This document shows positions 42,070-57,400 of a DNA stretch of 64,000 nt, piece after piece. The notes under the pieces were generated by a model. That model searched no databases and was not told where the DNA came from. It saw only the letters and a list, made by a program, of their open reading frames with translations. The stretch is from Megascapheus bottae (Eukaryota; Chordata; Mammalia; Rodentia; Geomyidae), in assembly GCA_024803745.1 (NCBI GenBank), contig JANJXV010001729.1, positions 1 to 64,000 of the forward strand, read 5' to 3'. The position numbers were made by a program, and so were the translations under genes. Numbering within the stretch: position 1 is the first letter of the stretch; every line of letters begins with the position of its first letter.

Positions 42070-43718
42070 CAGTGACTAAACACACCTCCATTCTGTGACT
42101 TCACACACTTCCATTCTATGACTTCGCACACCTCCATTCTTTGACTTCACACTCCTCCAATGTGAGTTCACACACCTCCATTCTATGACTTCACACACCT
42201 CCATTCTGTGCCTTCACACACCTCCATTCTATGACTTAACACACCTTCATTCTTACTTCACAAATATGCATTCTATGACTTCACACACCTCCATTCTATG
42301 ACTTCACACACCTCCATTCTATGACTTCACACACCTCCATTCTGTGACTGAACACACCTCCATTCTGTGACTTAACACACCTCCATTCTGTGACTTCACA
42401 CACCTCCATTCTGTGACTTCACACACCTCCATTAAGTGACTTCACACAGCACCATTTTTTGACTTCACACACCTCCATTTTTGGACTTCACGCACCTCCA
42501 TTCCATGACTTCACACATCGCAATTTTATGAGTTCACACACCTCCATTTTGACTTCACACACCTCCATTCTATGACTTCAAACACCTTCATTCTACTTCA
42601 GAAACATCTATTCTATGACTTCACACACCTCCATTCTATGACTTCACACACCTCCATTCTGTGACTAAACACACCTCAATTCTGTGACTTCACACACCTC
42701 AATTCTGTGACTTCACACACCTACATTCTGTGACTTCACACACCTCCATTCTGTGACTTCACACACCTACAATCTGACTTCACACACCTCCATTCTATGG
42801 CTTCACACACCTCCATACTGTGACTTCACACACCTCCATTCTATGACTTCACACACCTCCATTGTGAATTCACACACCTCCATTCTATGAGTTCACACAC
42901 CTCCATTCTGACTTCACACACCTCCATTCTATGACTTCACACATCTCCATTCTGACTTCACACCCCTCCATTCTATGACTTCACACAACTCCATTCTGAC
43001 TTCACACACCTGCCTTCTGTGACTTCACACACCTCCATTCCATGACTTCACACACCACCATTCGATGACTTCACACACCTCCATTCTTTGACTTCACACA
43101 CCTCCATTCTATGAGTTCACACACCTCCATTTGTGACTCTACACAGTATCTTTTTGACTTCACACACCTCCATTCTGTGAATTCACACACCTCCATTCTG
43201 TGACTTCACACACATTTATGGTTTGACTTCACACACCTCCATTCTTTGACTTCACACACCTCCATTCCATGACTTCCCACACCTCCATTCTATGAGTTCA
43301 CACACCTCCATTCTATGAGTTCACACACCTCCATTTTGACTTCACACACCTCCATTCTATGACTTCACACACCTTCATTCTTACTTCAGAAACATCAATT
43401 CTATGACTTCACGCACCTCCGTTCTATGACTTCACAAATCTCCGTTCTGTGACTTCACACACCTCCATTCTGAGTTCACACACTTCCATTCTCTGACTTC
43501 ACACACCTCCATTCTGTGACTTAGCACACCTCCATTCTATGACTTCACAGACCTCCATTCTGTGCCTTCACACTCCTTTATTGTTTGACTTCACACACCT
43601 CCATTCTGTGACTTCACACACCTCCATTGTGAGTTCACACACCTCCATTCTGTGACTTCACGCACCTCCATTCTGTGACTTCACACACCTCCATTCTGTG
43701 ACTCCACACACCTCCATT
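42070..43718 (+). repeat. 1649-bp tandem duplicate, first copy
   Basis: The CATTCAGTGACTAAAC variant places CAGTG at 42070 and again at 43719, and ACACAGTAT occurs at 43141 and 44790, giving a period of exactly 1649. The same order is also found 9420 bp upstream (ATCGGTATTT at 32508 and 41928; CTACATTCTG at 33301 and 42721), so most of this segment derives from the 32.4-33.9-kb portion of long unit 2, diverging at about 43335. Confidence 0.85.
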
Positions 43719-45367
43719 CAGTGACTAAACACACCTCCATTCTGTGACTTCACACACTTCCATTCTATGACTTCGCACACCTCCATTCTTTGACTTCACA
43801 CTCCTCCAATGTGAGTTCACACACCTCCATTCTATGACTTCACACACCTCCATTCTGTGCCTTCACACACCTCCATTCTATGACTTAACACACCTTCATT
43901 CTTACTTCACAAATATGCATTCTATGACTTCACACACCTCCATTCTATGACTTCACACACCTCCATTCTATGACTTCACACACCTCCATTCTGTGACTGA
44001 ACACACCTCCATTCTGTGACTTAACACACCTCCATTCTGTGACTTCACACACCTCCATTCTGTGACTTCACACACCTCCATTAAGTGACTTCACACAGCA
44101 CCATTTTTTGACTTCACACACCTCCATTTTTGGACTTCACGCACCTCCATTCCATGACTTCACACATCGCAATTTTATGAGTTCACACACCTCCATTTTG
44201 ACTTCACACACCTCCATTCTATGACTTCAAACACCTTCATTCTACTTCAGAAACATCTATTCTATGACTTCACACACCTCCATTCTATGACTTCACACAC
44301 CTCCATTCTGTGACTAAACACACCTCAATTCTGTGACTTCACACACCTCAATTCTGTGACTTCACACACCTACATTCTGTGACTTCACACACCTCCATTC
44401 TGTGACTTCACACACCTACAATCTGACTTCACACACCTCCATTCTATGGCTTCACACACCTCCATACTGTGACTTCACACACCTCCATTCTATGACTTCA
44501 CACACCTCCATTGTGAATTCACACACCTCCATTCTATGAGTTCACACACCTCCATTCTGACTTCACACACCTCCATTCTATGACTTCACACATCTCCATT
44601 CTGACTTCACACCCCTCCATTCTATGACTTCACACAACTCCATTCTGACTTCACACACCTGCCTTCTGTGACTTCACACACCTCCATTCCATGACTTCAC
44701 ACACCACCATTCGATGACTTCACACACCTCCATTCTTTGACTTCACACACCTCCATTCTATGAGTTCACACACCTCCATTTGTGACTCTACACAGTATGT
44801 TTTTGACTTCACACACCTCCATTCTGTGAATTCACACACCTCCATTCTGTGACTTCACACACATTTATGGTTTGACTTCACACACCTCCATTCTTTGACT
44901 TCACACACCTCCATTCCATGACTTCCCACACCTCCATTCTATGAGTTCACACACCTCCATTCTATGAGTTCACACACCTCCATTTTGACTTCACACACCT
45001 CCATTCTATGACTTCACACACCTTCATTCTTACTTCAGAAACATCAATTCTATGACTTCACGCACCTCCGTTCTATGACTTCACAAATCTCCGTTCTGTG
45101 ACTTCACACACCTCCATTCTGAGTTCACACACTTCCATTCTCTGACTTCACACACCTCCATTCTGTGACTTAGCACACCTCCATTCTATGACTTCACAGA
45201 CCTCCATTCTGTGCCTTCACACTCCTTTATTGTTTGACTTCACACACCTCCATTCTGTGACTTCACACACCTCCATTGTGAGTTCACACACCTCCATTCT
45301 GTGACTTCACGCACCTCCATTCTGTGACTTCACACACCTCCATTCTGTGACTCCACACGCCTCCATT
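43719..45367 (+). repeat. 1649-bp tandem duplicate, second copy
   Basis: This directly adjoins the first copy and repeats it with very few differences: GTATC at 43146 reads GTATG at 44795, and CTCCACACACC near 43702 reads CTCCACACGCC near 45351. The junction is visible as CTCCACACACCTCCATTCA, where a monomer of the copy end runs into the CAGTGACTAAAC monomer of the copy start. The near-identity indicates a recent event. Confidence 0.85.
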
Positions 45368-46534
45368 CTGTGACTTCACACACCTCCATTCTATGACTTC
45401 ACACATCCATTCTATGACTTCACACACCTCCATTCTGTGACTTCACACATCTCTATTCTATGAGTTCACACAATTGCATTGTGACTTCACACACCTCCTT
45501 TCTATGACTTCACACACCTCCATTCTGACTTCACACACCTTCATTCTGACTTCACAAACATCAATTCTGTGACTTCACACACCTCCATTCTTTGACTTCA
45601 CACACCTCCATGGTGAGTTCACAGACCTGCATTCTGAATTCACAAACATCAATTCGGTGACTTCACACACCTCCATTCTATGATTTCACACGCCTCCATT
45701 CTATGACTTCACACACCTCCATTCTATGACTTCACAAACCTCCATTCTGACTTTACACACCTCCATTCTGAGTTCACAAACATCAATTCTGTGACTTCAC
45801 ACACCTCCATTCTATGACTTCACACACCTCCATTCTTTGACTTCACACACCTCCATTGTGAGTTCACAAACCTCCATTCTGTGACTTCACACACCTCCAT
45901 TCTGTGACTTCACACATCTCCATTCTGTGACTTCACACACCTCCAATCTATGACTTCACACACCTCCATTCTGGGACTTCACACACCTCCATTCTGAATT
46001 CACACACCTCCATTCTGTGACTTCACACACCTCCATTCTGTGATTTCACACACCTCCATTCTGTGACTTCACACACCTCCATTTTGACTTCACACACTTC
46101 CATTCTTTAACTTCACACACCTCCATTCTGTGACTTCACACACCACCATTGTTTGACTTCACACACCTCCATTGTGAGTTCACACAACTCCATTGTATGA
46201 CTTCCCAGACCTCCATTCTGTGCCTTCACACACCTCCATTCTATGACTTAACACACCTTCATTCTTACTTCACAAACATCCATTCTATGACTTCACACAC
46301 CTCCATTCTATGACTTCACACACCTCCATTCTATGACTTCACACACCTCCATTCTGTGACTAAACACACCTCCATTCTGTGACTTCACACACCTCAATTC
46401 TGTGACTTCACACACCTCCATTCTGTGACTTCACACACCACCATTGTTTGACTTCACACACCTCCATTCTATGACTTCACACACCTTCATTCTACTTCAG
46501 AAACATCTATTCTATGACTTCACACACCTCCATT
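43878..46534 (+). repeat. 2657-bp tandem duplicate, first copy
   Basis: AAATATGC at 43911 recurs at 46568 and the short monomer ACACATCC at 45401 recurs at 48058, a period of 2657. The segment overlaps the second 1649-bp copy, so the 1649-bp duplication came first and its right copy was then re-duplicated together with downstream sequence. The junction lies near 46535, where CCATTCTATGACTTAACAC replaces the expected continuation. Confidence 0.82.
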
Positions 46535-49165
46535 CTATGACTTAACACACCTTCATTCTTACTTCACAAATATGCATTCTATGACTTCACACACCTCCAT
46601 TCTATGACTTCACACACCTCCATTCTATGACTTCACACACCTCCATTCTGTGACTAAACACACCTCCATTCTGTGACTTAACACACCTCCATTCTGTGAC
46701 TTCACACACCTCCATTCTGTGACTTCACACACCTCCATTAAGTGACTTCACACAGCCCCATTTTTTGACTTCACACACCTCCATTTTTGGACTTCACGCA
46801 CCTCCATTCCATGACTTCACACATCGCAATTTTATGAGTTCACACACCTCCATTTTGACTTCACACACCTCCATTCTATGACTTCAAACACCTTCATTCT
46901 ACTTAAGAAACATCTATTCTATGACTTCACACACCTCCATTCTATGACTTCACACACCTCCATTCTGTGACTAAACACACCTCAATTCTGTGACTTCACA
47001 CACCTCAATTCTGTGACTTCACACACCTACATTCTGTGACTTCACACACCTCCATTCTGTGACTTCACACACCTACAATCTGACTTCACACACCTCCATT
47101 CTATGGCTTCCCACACCTCCATACTGTGACTTCACACACCTCCATTCTATGACTTCACACACCTCCATTGTGAATTCACACACCTCCATTCTATGAGTTC
47201 ACACACCTCCATTCTGACTTCACACACCTCCATTCTATGACTTCACACATCTCCATTCTGACTTCACACCCCTCCATTCTATGACTTCACACAACTCCAT
47301 TCTGACTTCACACACCTGCCTTCTGTGACTTCACACACCTCCATTCCATGACTTCACACACCACCATTCTACGACTTCACACACCTCCATTCTTTGACTT
47401 CACACACCTCCATTCTATGAGTTCACACACCTCCATTTGTGACTCTACAGAGTATCTTTTTGACTTCACACACCTCCATTCTGTGAATTCACACACCTCC
47501 ATTCTGTGACTTCACACACATTTATGGTTTGACTTCACACACCTCCATTCTTTGACTTCACACACCTCCATTCCATGACTTCCCACACCTCCATTCTATG
47601 AGTTCACACACCTCCATTCTATGAGTTCACACACCTCCATTTTGACTTCACACACCTCCATTCTATGACTTCACACACCTTCATTCTTACTTCAGAAACA
47701 TCCATTCTATGACTTCACGCACCTCCGTTCTATGACTTCACAAATCTCCGTTCTGTGACTTCACACACCTCCATTCTGAGTTCACACACTTCCATTCTCT
47801 GACTTCACACACCTCCATTCTGTGACTTAGCACACCTCCATTCTATGACTTCACAGACCTCCATTCTGTGCCTTCACACTCCTTTATTGTTTGACTTCAC
47901 ACACCTCCATTCTGTGACTTCACACACCTCCATTGTGAGTTCACACACCTCCATTCTGTGACTTCACGCACCTCCATTCTGTGACTTCACACACCTCCAT
48001 TCTGTGACTCCACACGCCTCCATTCTGTGACTTCACACACCTCCATTCTATGACTTCACACATCCATTCTATGACTTCACACACCTCCATTCTGTGACTT
48101 CACACATCTCTATTCTATGAGTTCACACAATTGCATTGTGACTTCACACACCTCCTTTCTATGACTTCACACACCTCCATTCTGACTTCACACACCTTCA
48201 TTCTGACTTCACAAACATCAATTCTGTGACTTCACACACCTCCATTCTTTGACTTCACACACCTCCATGGTGAGTTCACAGACCTGCATTCTGAATTCAC
48301 AAACATCAATTCGGTGACTTCACACACCTCCATTCTATGATTTCACACGCCTCCATTCTATGACTTCACACACCTCCATTCTATGACTTCACAAACCTCC
48401 ATTCTGACTTTACACACCTCCATTCTGAGTTCACAAACATCAATTCTGTGACTTCACACACCTCCATTCTATGACTTCACACACCTCCATTCTTTGACTT
48501 CACACACCTCCATTGTGAGTTCACAAACCTCCATTCTGTGACTTCACACACCTCCAATCTATGACTTCACACACCTCCATTCTGGGACTTCACACACCTC
48601 CATTCTGAATTCACACACCTCCATTCTGTGACTTCACACACCTCCATACTGTGATTTCACACACCTCCATTCTGTGACTTCACACACCTCCATTTTGACT
48701 TCACACACTTCCATTCTTTAACTTCACACACCTCCATTCTGTGACTTCACACACCACCATTGTTTGACTTCACACACCTCCATTGTGAGTTCACACACCT
48801 CCATTGTATGACTTCACAGACCTCCATTCTGTGCCTTCACACACCTCCATTCTATGACTTAACACACCTTCATTCTTACTTCACACACCTCCATTCTATG
48901 ACTTCACACACCTCCATTCTATGACTTCACACACCTCCATTCTGTGACTAAACACACCTCCATTCTGTGACTAAACACACCGCCATTCTGTGACTTCACA
49001 CACCTCAATTCTGTGACTTCACACACCTCCATTCTGTGACTTCACACACCACCATTGTTTGACTTCACACACCTCCATTCTATGACTTCACACACCTCCA
49101 TTCTATGACTTCACACACCTTCATTCTACTTCAGAAACATCTATTCTATGACTTCACACACCTCC
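46535..49165 (+). repeat. 2657-bp tandem duplicate, second copy
   Basis: This follows the first copy directly. It has lost two monomers (46 bp) near 48540, where the AATCTATGAC monomer follows after one instead of three intervening monomers. It shows scattered substitutions (GACTAAAC for GACTGAAC at about 46650; CTACAGAGTATC near 47444 for CTACACAGTATG). Similarity ends near 49165, after the TACTTCAGAAACATC monomer. Confidence 0.78.
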
Positions 49166-49929
49166 ATTCTATGACTTCACAAACCTCCATTCTGTGACTT
49201 CACACACCTCCATTCTGTGTTCACACACCTCAATTCTGTGACTTCACACACCTCAATTCTGGCTTCACACACCTCCATTCTATGATTTCACACACTTCCA
49301 TTCTATGACTTCACACACCTCCATTCTTTGACTTCACACACCTCCATTGTGAGTTCACACACCTCCATTCTGTGACTTCACACACCTACATTCTTTGACT
49401 TCACACATCTCCATTCTGTGACTTCACACACCTCCATTCTATGACTTCACACACCTCCATTCTATGACTTCCAACACCTCCATTCTGGGACTTCACACAC
49501 CTCCATTCTGAGTTCACACACCTCCATTCTGTGAATTAACGCACCTTCATTCTGTGACTTCACACACCTTAATTCTATGACTTCACACACCTCCATTCTA
49601 TGGCATCACACACCTCCATTCTATGACTTTACACACCTTCATTCTTTGACTTCGCACACCTCGTTTCTATGATTTCACACACCTCCATTCTATGACTTCA
49701 CACACCTCCATTCTATGACTTCACAAACCTCCATTCTGACTTCACACACCTCCATTCTGACTACACAAACATCAATTCTGTGACTTCACACACCTCCATT
49801 CTGTGACTTCACACACCTCAATTCTGGCTTCACATACCTCCAGTCTATGACTTCACACACTTCCATTCTATGACTTCGCACACCTCCATTCTTTGACTTC
49901 ACACACCTCCATTGTGAGTTCACACACCT

Positions 49930-52330
49930 CCATTCTATGACTTCACACACCTCCATTCTGTGCCTTCACACACCTCCATTCTATGACTTAACACACCTTC
50001 ATTCTTACTTCACAAATATCCATTGTATGACTTCACACACCTCCATTCTATGACTTCACACACCTCCATTCTATGACTTCACACACCTCCATTCTGTGAC
50101 TAAACACACCTCCATTCTGTGACTTCACACACCTCCATTCTGTGACTTCACACACCACCATTTTTTGACTTCACACACCTCCATTCTGTGACTTCACACA
50201 CCACCATTTTTTGACTTCACACACCTCTATTTGGACTTCACGCACCTCCATTCCATGACTTCACACATCGCCATTTTATGAGTTCACACACCTCCATTTT
50301 GACTTCACACACCTCCATTCTATGACTTCACACACCTTCGTTCTACTTCAGAAACATCTATTCTATGACTTCACACACCTCCATTCTATGACTTCACAAA
50401 CCTCCATTCTGTGACTTCACACACCTCCATTCTGAGTTCACACACCTCAATTCTTTGACTTCACACACCTCAATTCTGGCTTCACACACCTCCATTCTAT
50501 GACTTCACACACTTCCATTCTATGACTTCACACACCTCCATTCTTTGACTTCACACACCTCCATTGTGAGTTCACACACCTCCATTCTGTGACTTCACAC
50601 ACGACATTCTTTGACTTCACACATCTCCCTTCTGTGACTTCACACACCTCCATTCTATGACTTCACACACCTCCATTCTATGAATTCTCACATCTCCATT
50701 CTGTGACTTCACACACCTCCATTCTATGACTTCCAACACCTCCATTCTGGGACTTCACACACCTCCATTCTGAGTTTACAAACCTCCATTCTTTGACTTA
50801 ACACACCTTCATTCTGTGACTTCACACACCTTAATTCTATGACTTCACACACCTCCATTCTATGACATCACACACCTCCATTCTATGACTTTACACACCT
50901 CCATTCTTTGACTTCGCACACCTCCTTTCTATGATTTCACACATCTCCATTCTATGACTTCACACACCTCCATTCTATGACTTCACAAACCTCCATTCTG
51001 TCTTCACACACCTCCATTCTGACTTCACAAACATCAATTCTGTGACTTCACGCACCTCCATTCTGACTTCACACACCTCCATTCTATGACCTCACACATC
51101 TACATTCTGACTTCACACACCTCCATTCTGTGACTTCACACACCTCCATTCCATGACTTCACACACCTCCATTCTATGACTTCACAAATCTCCGTTCTGT
51201 GACTTCACACACCTCCATTCTGAGTTCACACACCTCCATTCTCTGACTTCACACACCTCCATTCTGTGACTTAACACACCTCCATTCTATGACTTCCCAG
51301 ACCTCCATTCTGTGACTTCACACTCCTTTATTTTCTGACTACACACACCTCCATTCTATGACTTCACACACCTCCATTGTGAGTTCACACACCTCCATTC
51401 TGTGACTTCACACACCTCCATTCTGTGACTTCACACACCTCCATTCTATGACTTCACACAACTCCATTATGTGACTTCACACACCTCCATTCTGTGACTT
51501 CACACACCACCATTGTTTGACTTCACACACCTCCATTTTTGGACTTCACGCATCTCCATTCCATGACTTCACACATCTCCATTTTATGAGTTCACACACC
51601 TCCTTTTTGACTTCACACACCTCCATTCTATGACTTCACACACCTTCATTCTACTTCAGAAACATCTATTCTATGACTTCACACACTTACATTCTATGAC
51701 TTCACAAACCTCCATTCTGTGACTTCACACACCTCCATTCTGAGTTCACACACCTCAATTCTGTGACTTCACAAACCTCAATTCTGGCTTCACACACCTC
51801 CATTCTATGACTTCACACACTTCCATTCTATAACTTCACACACCTCCATTCTTTGACTTCACACACCTCCATTGTGAGTTCACACACCTCCATTCTGTGA
51901 CTTCACACACCTCTATTCTGTGACTTCACACATCTCCATTCTGTGACTTCACACACCTCCATTCTATGACTTCACACACCTCCATTCTATGACTTTATAC
52001 ACCTCAAGTCTATGACTTCACACACCTCCATTCTATGACTTCACACACCTCCATTCTGTGACTTCACACATCTCCATTCTATGAGGTCACACACCTGCAT
52101 TATGACTTCACACACCTCCTTTCTATGACTTCACACACCTCCATTCTGACTTCACACACCTCCATTCTGACTTCACAAACATCAATTCTGTGACTTCACA
52201 CACCCCCATTCTTTGAATTCACACACCTCCATTGTGACTTCACACACCAGCATTCTGACTTCACAAACATCAATTCGGTGACTTCACACACCTCCATTGT
52301 ATGATTACACACGCCTCCATTCTGACTTCA
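49930..52330 (+). repeat. Segment recurring 5012 bp downstream
   Basis: AAATATCC at 50014 recurs at 55026, CTATTTGG at 50227 at 55239, and ACCTCAAG at 52001 at 57013, all exactly 5012 bp apart. It is the founding or sister version of the 3013-bp HOR. It carries private or diagnostic bases (CTGTCTTCAC near 50998, TTTACAAACC near 50775, AAGTC at 52006, CACCAGCATTC near 52245). Relative to the HOR copies it lacks two monomers (46 bp) near 52321. Confidence 0.82.
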
Positions 52331-54429
52331 CACACCTCCATTCTGAGTTCACAAACATCAATTCCGTGACTTCACACACCTCCATTCTATGACTTCACAC
52401 ACCTCCATTCTTTGACTTCACACACCTCCATTGTGAGTTCACACACCTCCATTCTGTGACTTCACACACCTCCATTCTGGGACTTCACACACCTCCATTC
52501 TGAATTCACACACCTCCATTCTGTGACTTAACACACCTTCATTCTGTGACTTCACACACCTTCATTCTATGACTTCAAACACCTCCATTCTGTTACTTCA
52601 CACAGCTCAATTCTGTGACTTCACACACCTACATTATGACTTCACACACCTCCATTCTATGACTTCACACACCTCCATTCGATGACTTCACACACCTCCA
52701 TCCTGTGACTTCATACACCTCCATTCTGAGTTCACACACCTCCATTCTGTGACTTCACACACCTCCAATCTGACTTCACACAGCTCCATTCTATGACTTC
52801 ACACACCTCCATTGTGACTTCACACACCTCCATTCTAGGAGTTCACACACCTCCATTCTGACTTCACACACATCCATTCTATGACTTCACACATCTACAT
52901 TCTGACTTCACACACCTCCATTTTGTGACTTCGCGCACCTCCATTCTGTGACTTCACACACCTCCATTCTGTGACTTCACACACCTCCATTCTGTGACTT
53001 CACACACCTCCATTCTGTGACTTCACACACCTCGATTTTGACTTCACACACTTCCATTCTTTAACTTCACACACCTCCATTCTATGACTTCACACACCTC
53101 CATTTTTGGACTTCACGCTCCTCCATTCCATGACTTCAAACATCTCCATTTTATGAGTTCACACACCTCCATTTTGACTTCACACACTTCCATTCTATGA
53201 CTTCACACACCTTCATTCTACTTCAGAAACATCTATTCTATGACTTCCCACACCTCCATTCTATGACTTCACAAACCTCCATTCTGTGACTTCACACACC
53301 TCCATTCTGAGTTCACACACCTCCATTCTGTGACTTCACACACCTCAATTCTGGCTTCACACACCTCCATTCTATGACTTCACACACTTCCATTCTATTA
53401 CTTCACACACCTCCATTCTTTGATTTCACAAACCTCCATTGTGAGTTCACACACCTCCGTTCTGTGACTTCACACACCTACATTCTTTGACTTCACACAT
53501 CTCCATTCTGTGACTTCACACACCTCCATTCTATGCCTTCACACACCTCCATTCTATGAATTCACACATCTCCATTCTGTGACTTCACACACCTCCATCT
53601 ATGACTTCCAACACCTCCATTCTGGGACTTCACACACCTCCATTCTGAGTTCACACACCTCCATTCTGTGACTTAACACACCTTCATTCTGTGACTTCAC
53701 ACACCTTAATTCTATGACTTCATACACCTCCACTCTATGACATCACACACCTCCATTCTATGACTTTACACACCTCCATTCTTTGACTTCGCACACCTCC
53801 TTTCTATGATTTCACACACCTCCATTCTATGACTTCACACACCTCCATTCTATGACTTCACAAACCTCCATTCTGACTTCACACACCTCCATTCTGACTT
53901 CACAAACATCAATTCTGTGACTTCACACACCTCCATTCTATGACTTCACACACCTCCATTCTATGAGTTCAATCACTTCCATTCTATGACTTCACACAAC
54001 TCCATTCTTTGACTTCACATACCTCCATTGTTAGTTCACACACCTCCACTCTATGACATCACACACCTCCAATCTGACTTCACACAGCTCCATTGTATGA
54101 CTTCACACACCTCCATTCTGTGACTTCCCACACCTCCATTCTATGACTTCACACACCTCCATTGTGACTTCACACACCTCCATTCTATGAATTCACACAC
54201 CTCCATTCTTACTTCAGAAACATCCATTCTATGACTTCACGCACATCCGTTCTATGACTTCACAAATCTCCGTTCTGTGACTTCACACACCTCCATTCTA
54301 TGACTTCACACGCCTCCATTCTATGACTTCACACACCTCCATTCTGTGACTTCACACATCTCTATTCTATGAGTTCACACAATTGCATTGTGACTTCACA
54401 CACCTCCTTTCTATGACTTCACACACCTC

Positions 54430-57400
54430 CATTCTGACTTCACACACCTTCATTCTGACTTCACAAACATCAATTCTGTGACATCACAGACCTCCATTCT
54501 TTGACTTCACACACCTCCATGGTGAGTTCACAGACCTGCATTCTGAATTCACAAACATCAATTCGGTGACTTCACACACCTCCATTCTATGACTTCACAC
54601 ACCTCCATTCTGTGACTTCACACATCTCTATTCTATGAGTTCACACAATTGCATTGTGACTTCACACACCTCCTTTCTATGACTTCACAAACCTCCATTC
54701 TGACTTCACACACCTCCATTCTGAGTTCACAAACATCAATCCTGTGACTTCACACACCTCCATTCTATGACTTCACACACCTCCATTCTTTGACTTCACA
54801 CACCTCCATTGTGAGTTCACACACCTCCATTCTGTGACTTCACACACCTCCATTCTGTGACTTCACACATCTCCATTCTGTGACTTCACACACCTCCAAT
54901 CTATGACTTCACACACCTCCATTCTGGGACTTCACACACCTCCATTCTATGACTTCACACACCTCCATTCTGTGCCTTCACACACCTCCATTCTATGACT
55001 TAACACACCTTCATTCTTACTTCACAAATATCCATTGTATGACTTCACACACCTCCATTCTATGACTTCACACACCTCCATTCTGTGACTTCACACACCT
55101 CCATTCTGTGACTAAACACACCTCCATTCTGTGACTTCACACACCTCCATTCTGTGACTTCACACACCACCATTTTTTGACTTCACACACCTCCATTCTG
55201 TGACTTCACACACCACCATTTTTTGACTTCACACACCTCTATTTGGACTTCACGCACCTCCATTCCATGACTTCACACATCGCCATTTTATGAGTTCACA
55301 CACCTCCATTTTGACTTCACACACCTCCATTCTATGACTTCACACACCTTCGTTCTACTTCAGAAACATCTATTCTATGACTTCACACACCTCCATTCTA
55401 TGACTTCACAAACCTCCATTCTGTGACTTCACACACCTCCATTCTGAGTTCACACACCTCAATTCTTTGACTTCACACACCTCAATTCTGGCTTCACACA
55501 CCTCCATTCTATGACTTCACACACTTCCATTCTATGACTTCACACACCTCCATTCTTTGACTTCACACACCTCCATTGTGAGTTCACACACCTCCATTCT
55601 GTGACTTCACACACGACATTCTTTGACTTCACACATCTCCCTTCTGTGACTTCACACACCTCCATTCTATGACTTCACACACCTCCATTCTATGAATTCA
55701 CACATCTCCATTCTGTGACTTCACACACCTCCATTCTATGACTTCCAACACCTCCATTCTGGGACTTCACACACCTCCATTCTGAGTTTACACACCTCCA
55801 TTCTTTGACTTAACACACCTTCATTCTGTGACTTCACACACCTTAATTCTATGACTTCACACACCTCCATTCTATGACATCACACACCTCCATTCTATGA
55901 CTTTACACACCTCCATTCTTTGACTTCGCACACCTCCTTTCTATGATTTCACACATCTCCATTCTATGACTTCACACACCTCCATTCTATGACTTCACAA
56001 ACCTCCATTCTGACTTCACACACCTCCATTCTGACTTCACAAACATCAATTCTGTGACTTCACGCACCTCCATTCTGACTTCACACACCTCCATTCTATG
56101 ACCTCACACATCTACATTCTGACTTCACACACCTCCATTCTGTGACTTCACACACCTCCATTCCATGACTTCACACACCTCCATTCTATGACTTCACAAA
56201 TCTCCGTTCTGTGACTTCACACACCTCCATTCTGAGTTCACACACCTCCATTCTCTGACTTCACACACCTCCATTCTGTGACTTAACACACCTCCATTCT
56301 ATGACTTCCCAGACCTCCATTCTGTGACTTCACACTCCTTTATTTTTTGACTACGCACACCTCCATTCTATGACTTCACACACCTCCATTGTGAGTTCAC
56401 ACACCTCCATTCTGTGACTTCACACACCTCCATTCTGTGACTTCACACACCTCCATTCTATGACTTCACACAACTCCATTCTGTGACTTCACACACCTCC
56501 ATTCTGTGACTTCACACACCACCATTGTTTGACTTCACACACCTCCATTTTTGGACTTCACGCATCTCCATTCCATGACTTCACACATCTCCATTTTATG
56601 AGTTCACACACCTCCTTTTTGACTTCACACATCTCCATTCTATGACTTCACACACCTTCATTCTACTTCAGAAACATCTATTCTATGACTTCACACACTT
56701 ACATTCTATGACTTCACAAACCTCCATTCTGTGACTTCACACACCTCCATTCTGAGTTCACACACCTCAATTCTGTGACTTCACAAACCTCAATTCTGGC
56801 TTCACACACCTCCATTCTATGACTTCACACACTTCCATTCTATAACTTCACACACCTCCATTCTTTGACTTCACACACCTCCATTGTGAGTTCACACACC
56901 TCCATTCTGTGACTTCACACACCTCTATTCTGTGACTTCACACACCTCCATTCTGTGACTTCACACACCTCCATTCTATGACTTCACACACCTCCATTCT
57001 ATGACTTTATACACCTCAAGCCTATGACTTCACACACCTCCATTCTATGACTTCACACACCTCCATTCTGTGACTTCACACATCTCCATTCTATGAGGTC
57101 ACACACCTGCATTATGACTTCACACACCTCCTTTCTATGACTTCACACACCTCCATTCTGACTTCACACACCTCCATTCTGACTTCACAAACATCAATTC
57201 TGTGACTTCACACACCCCCATTCTTTGAATTCACACACCTCCATTGTGACTTCACACACGAGCATTCTGACTTCACAAACATCAATTCGGTGACTTCACA
57301 CACCTCCATTGTATGATTACACACGCCTCCATTCTATGACTTCACACACCTCCATTCTATGATTTCACAAACCTCCATTCTGACTTCACACACCTCCATT

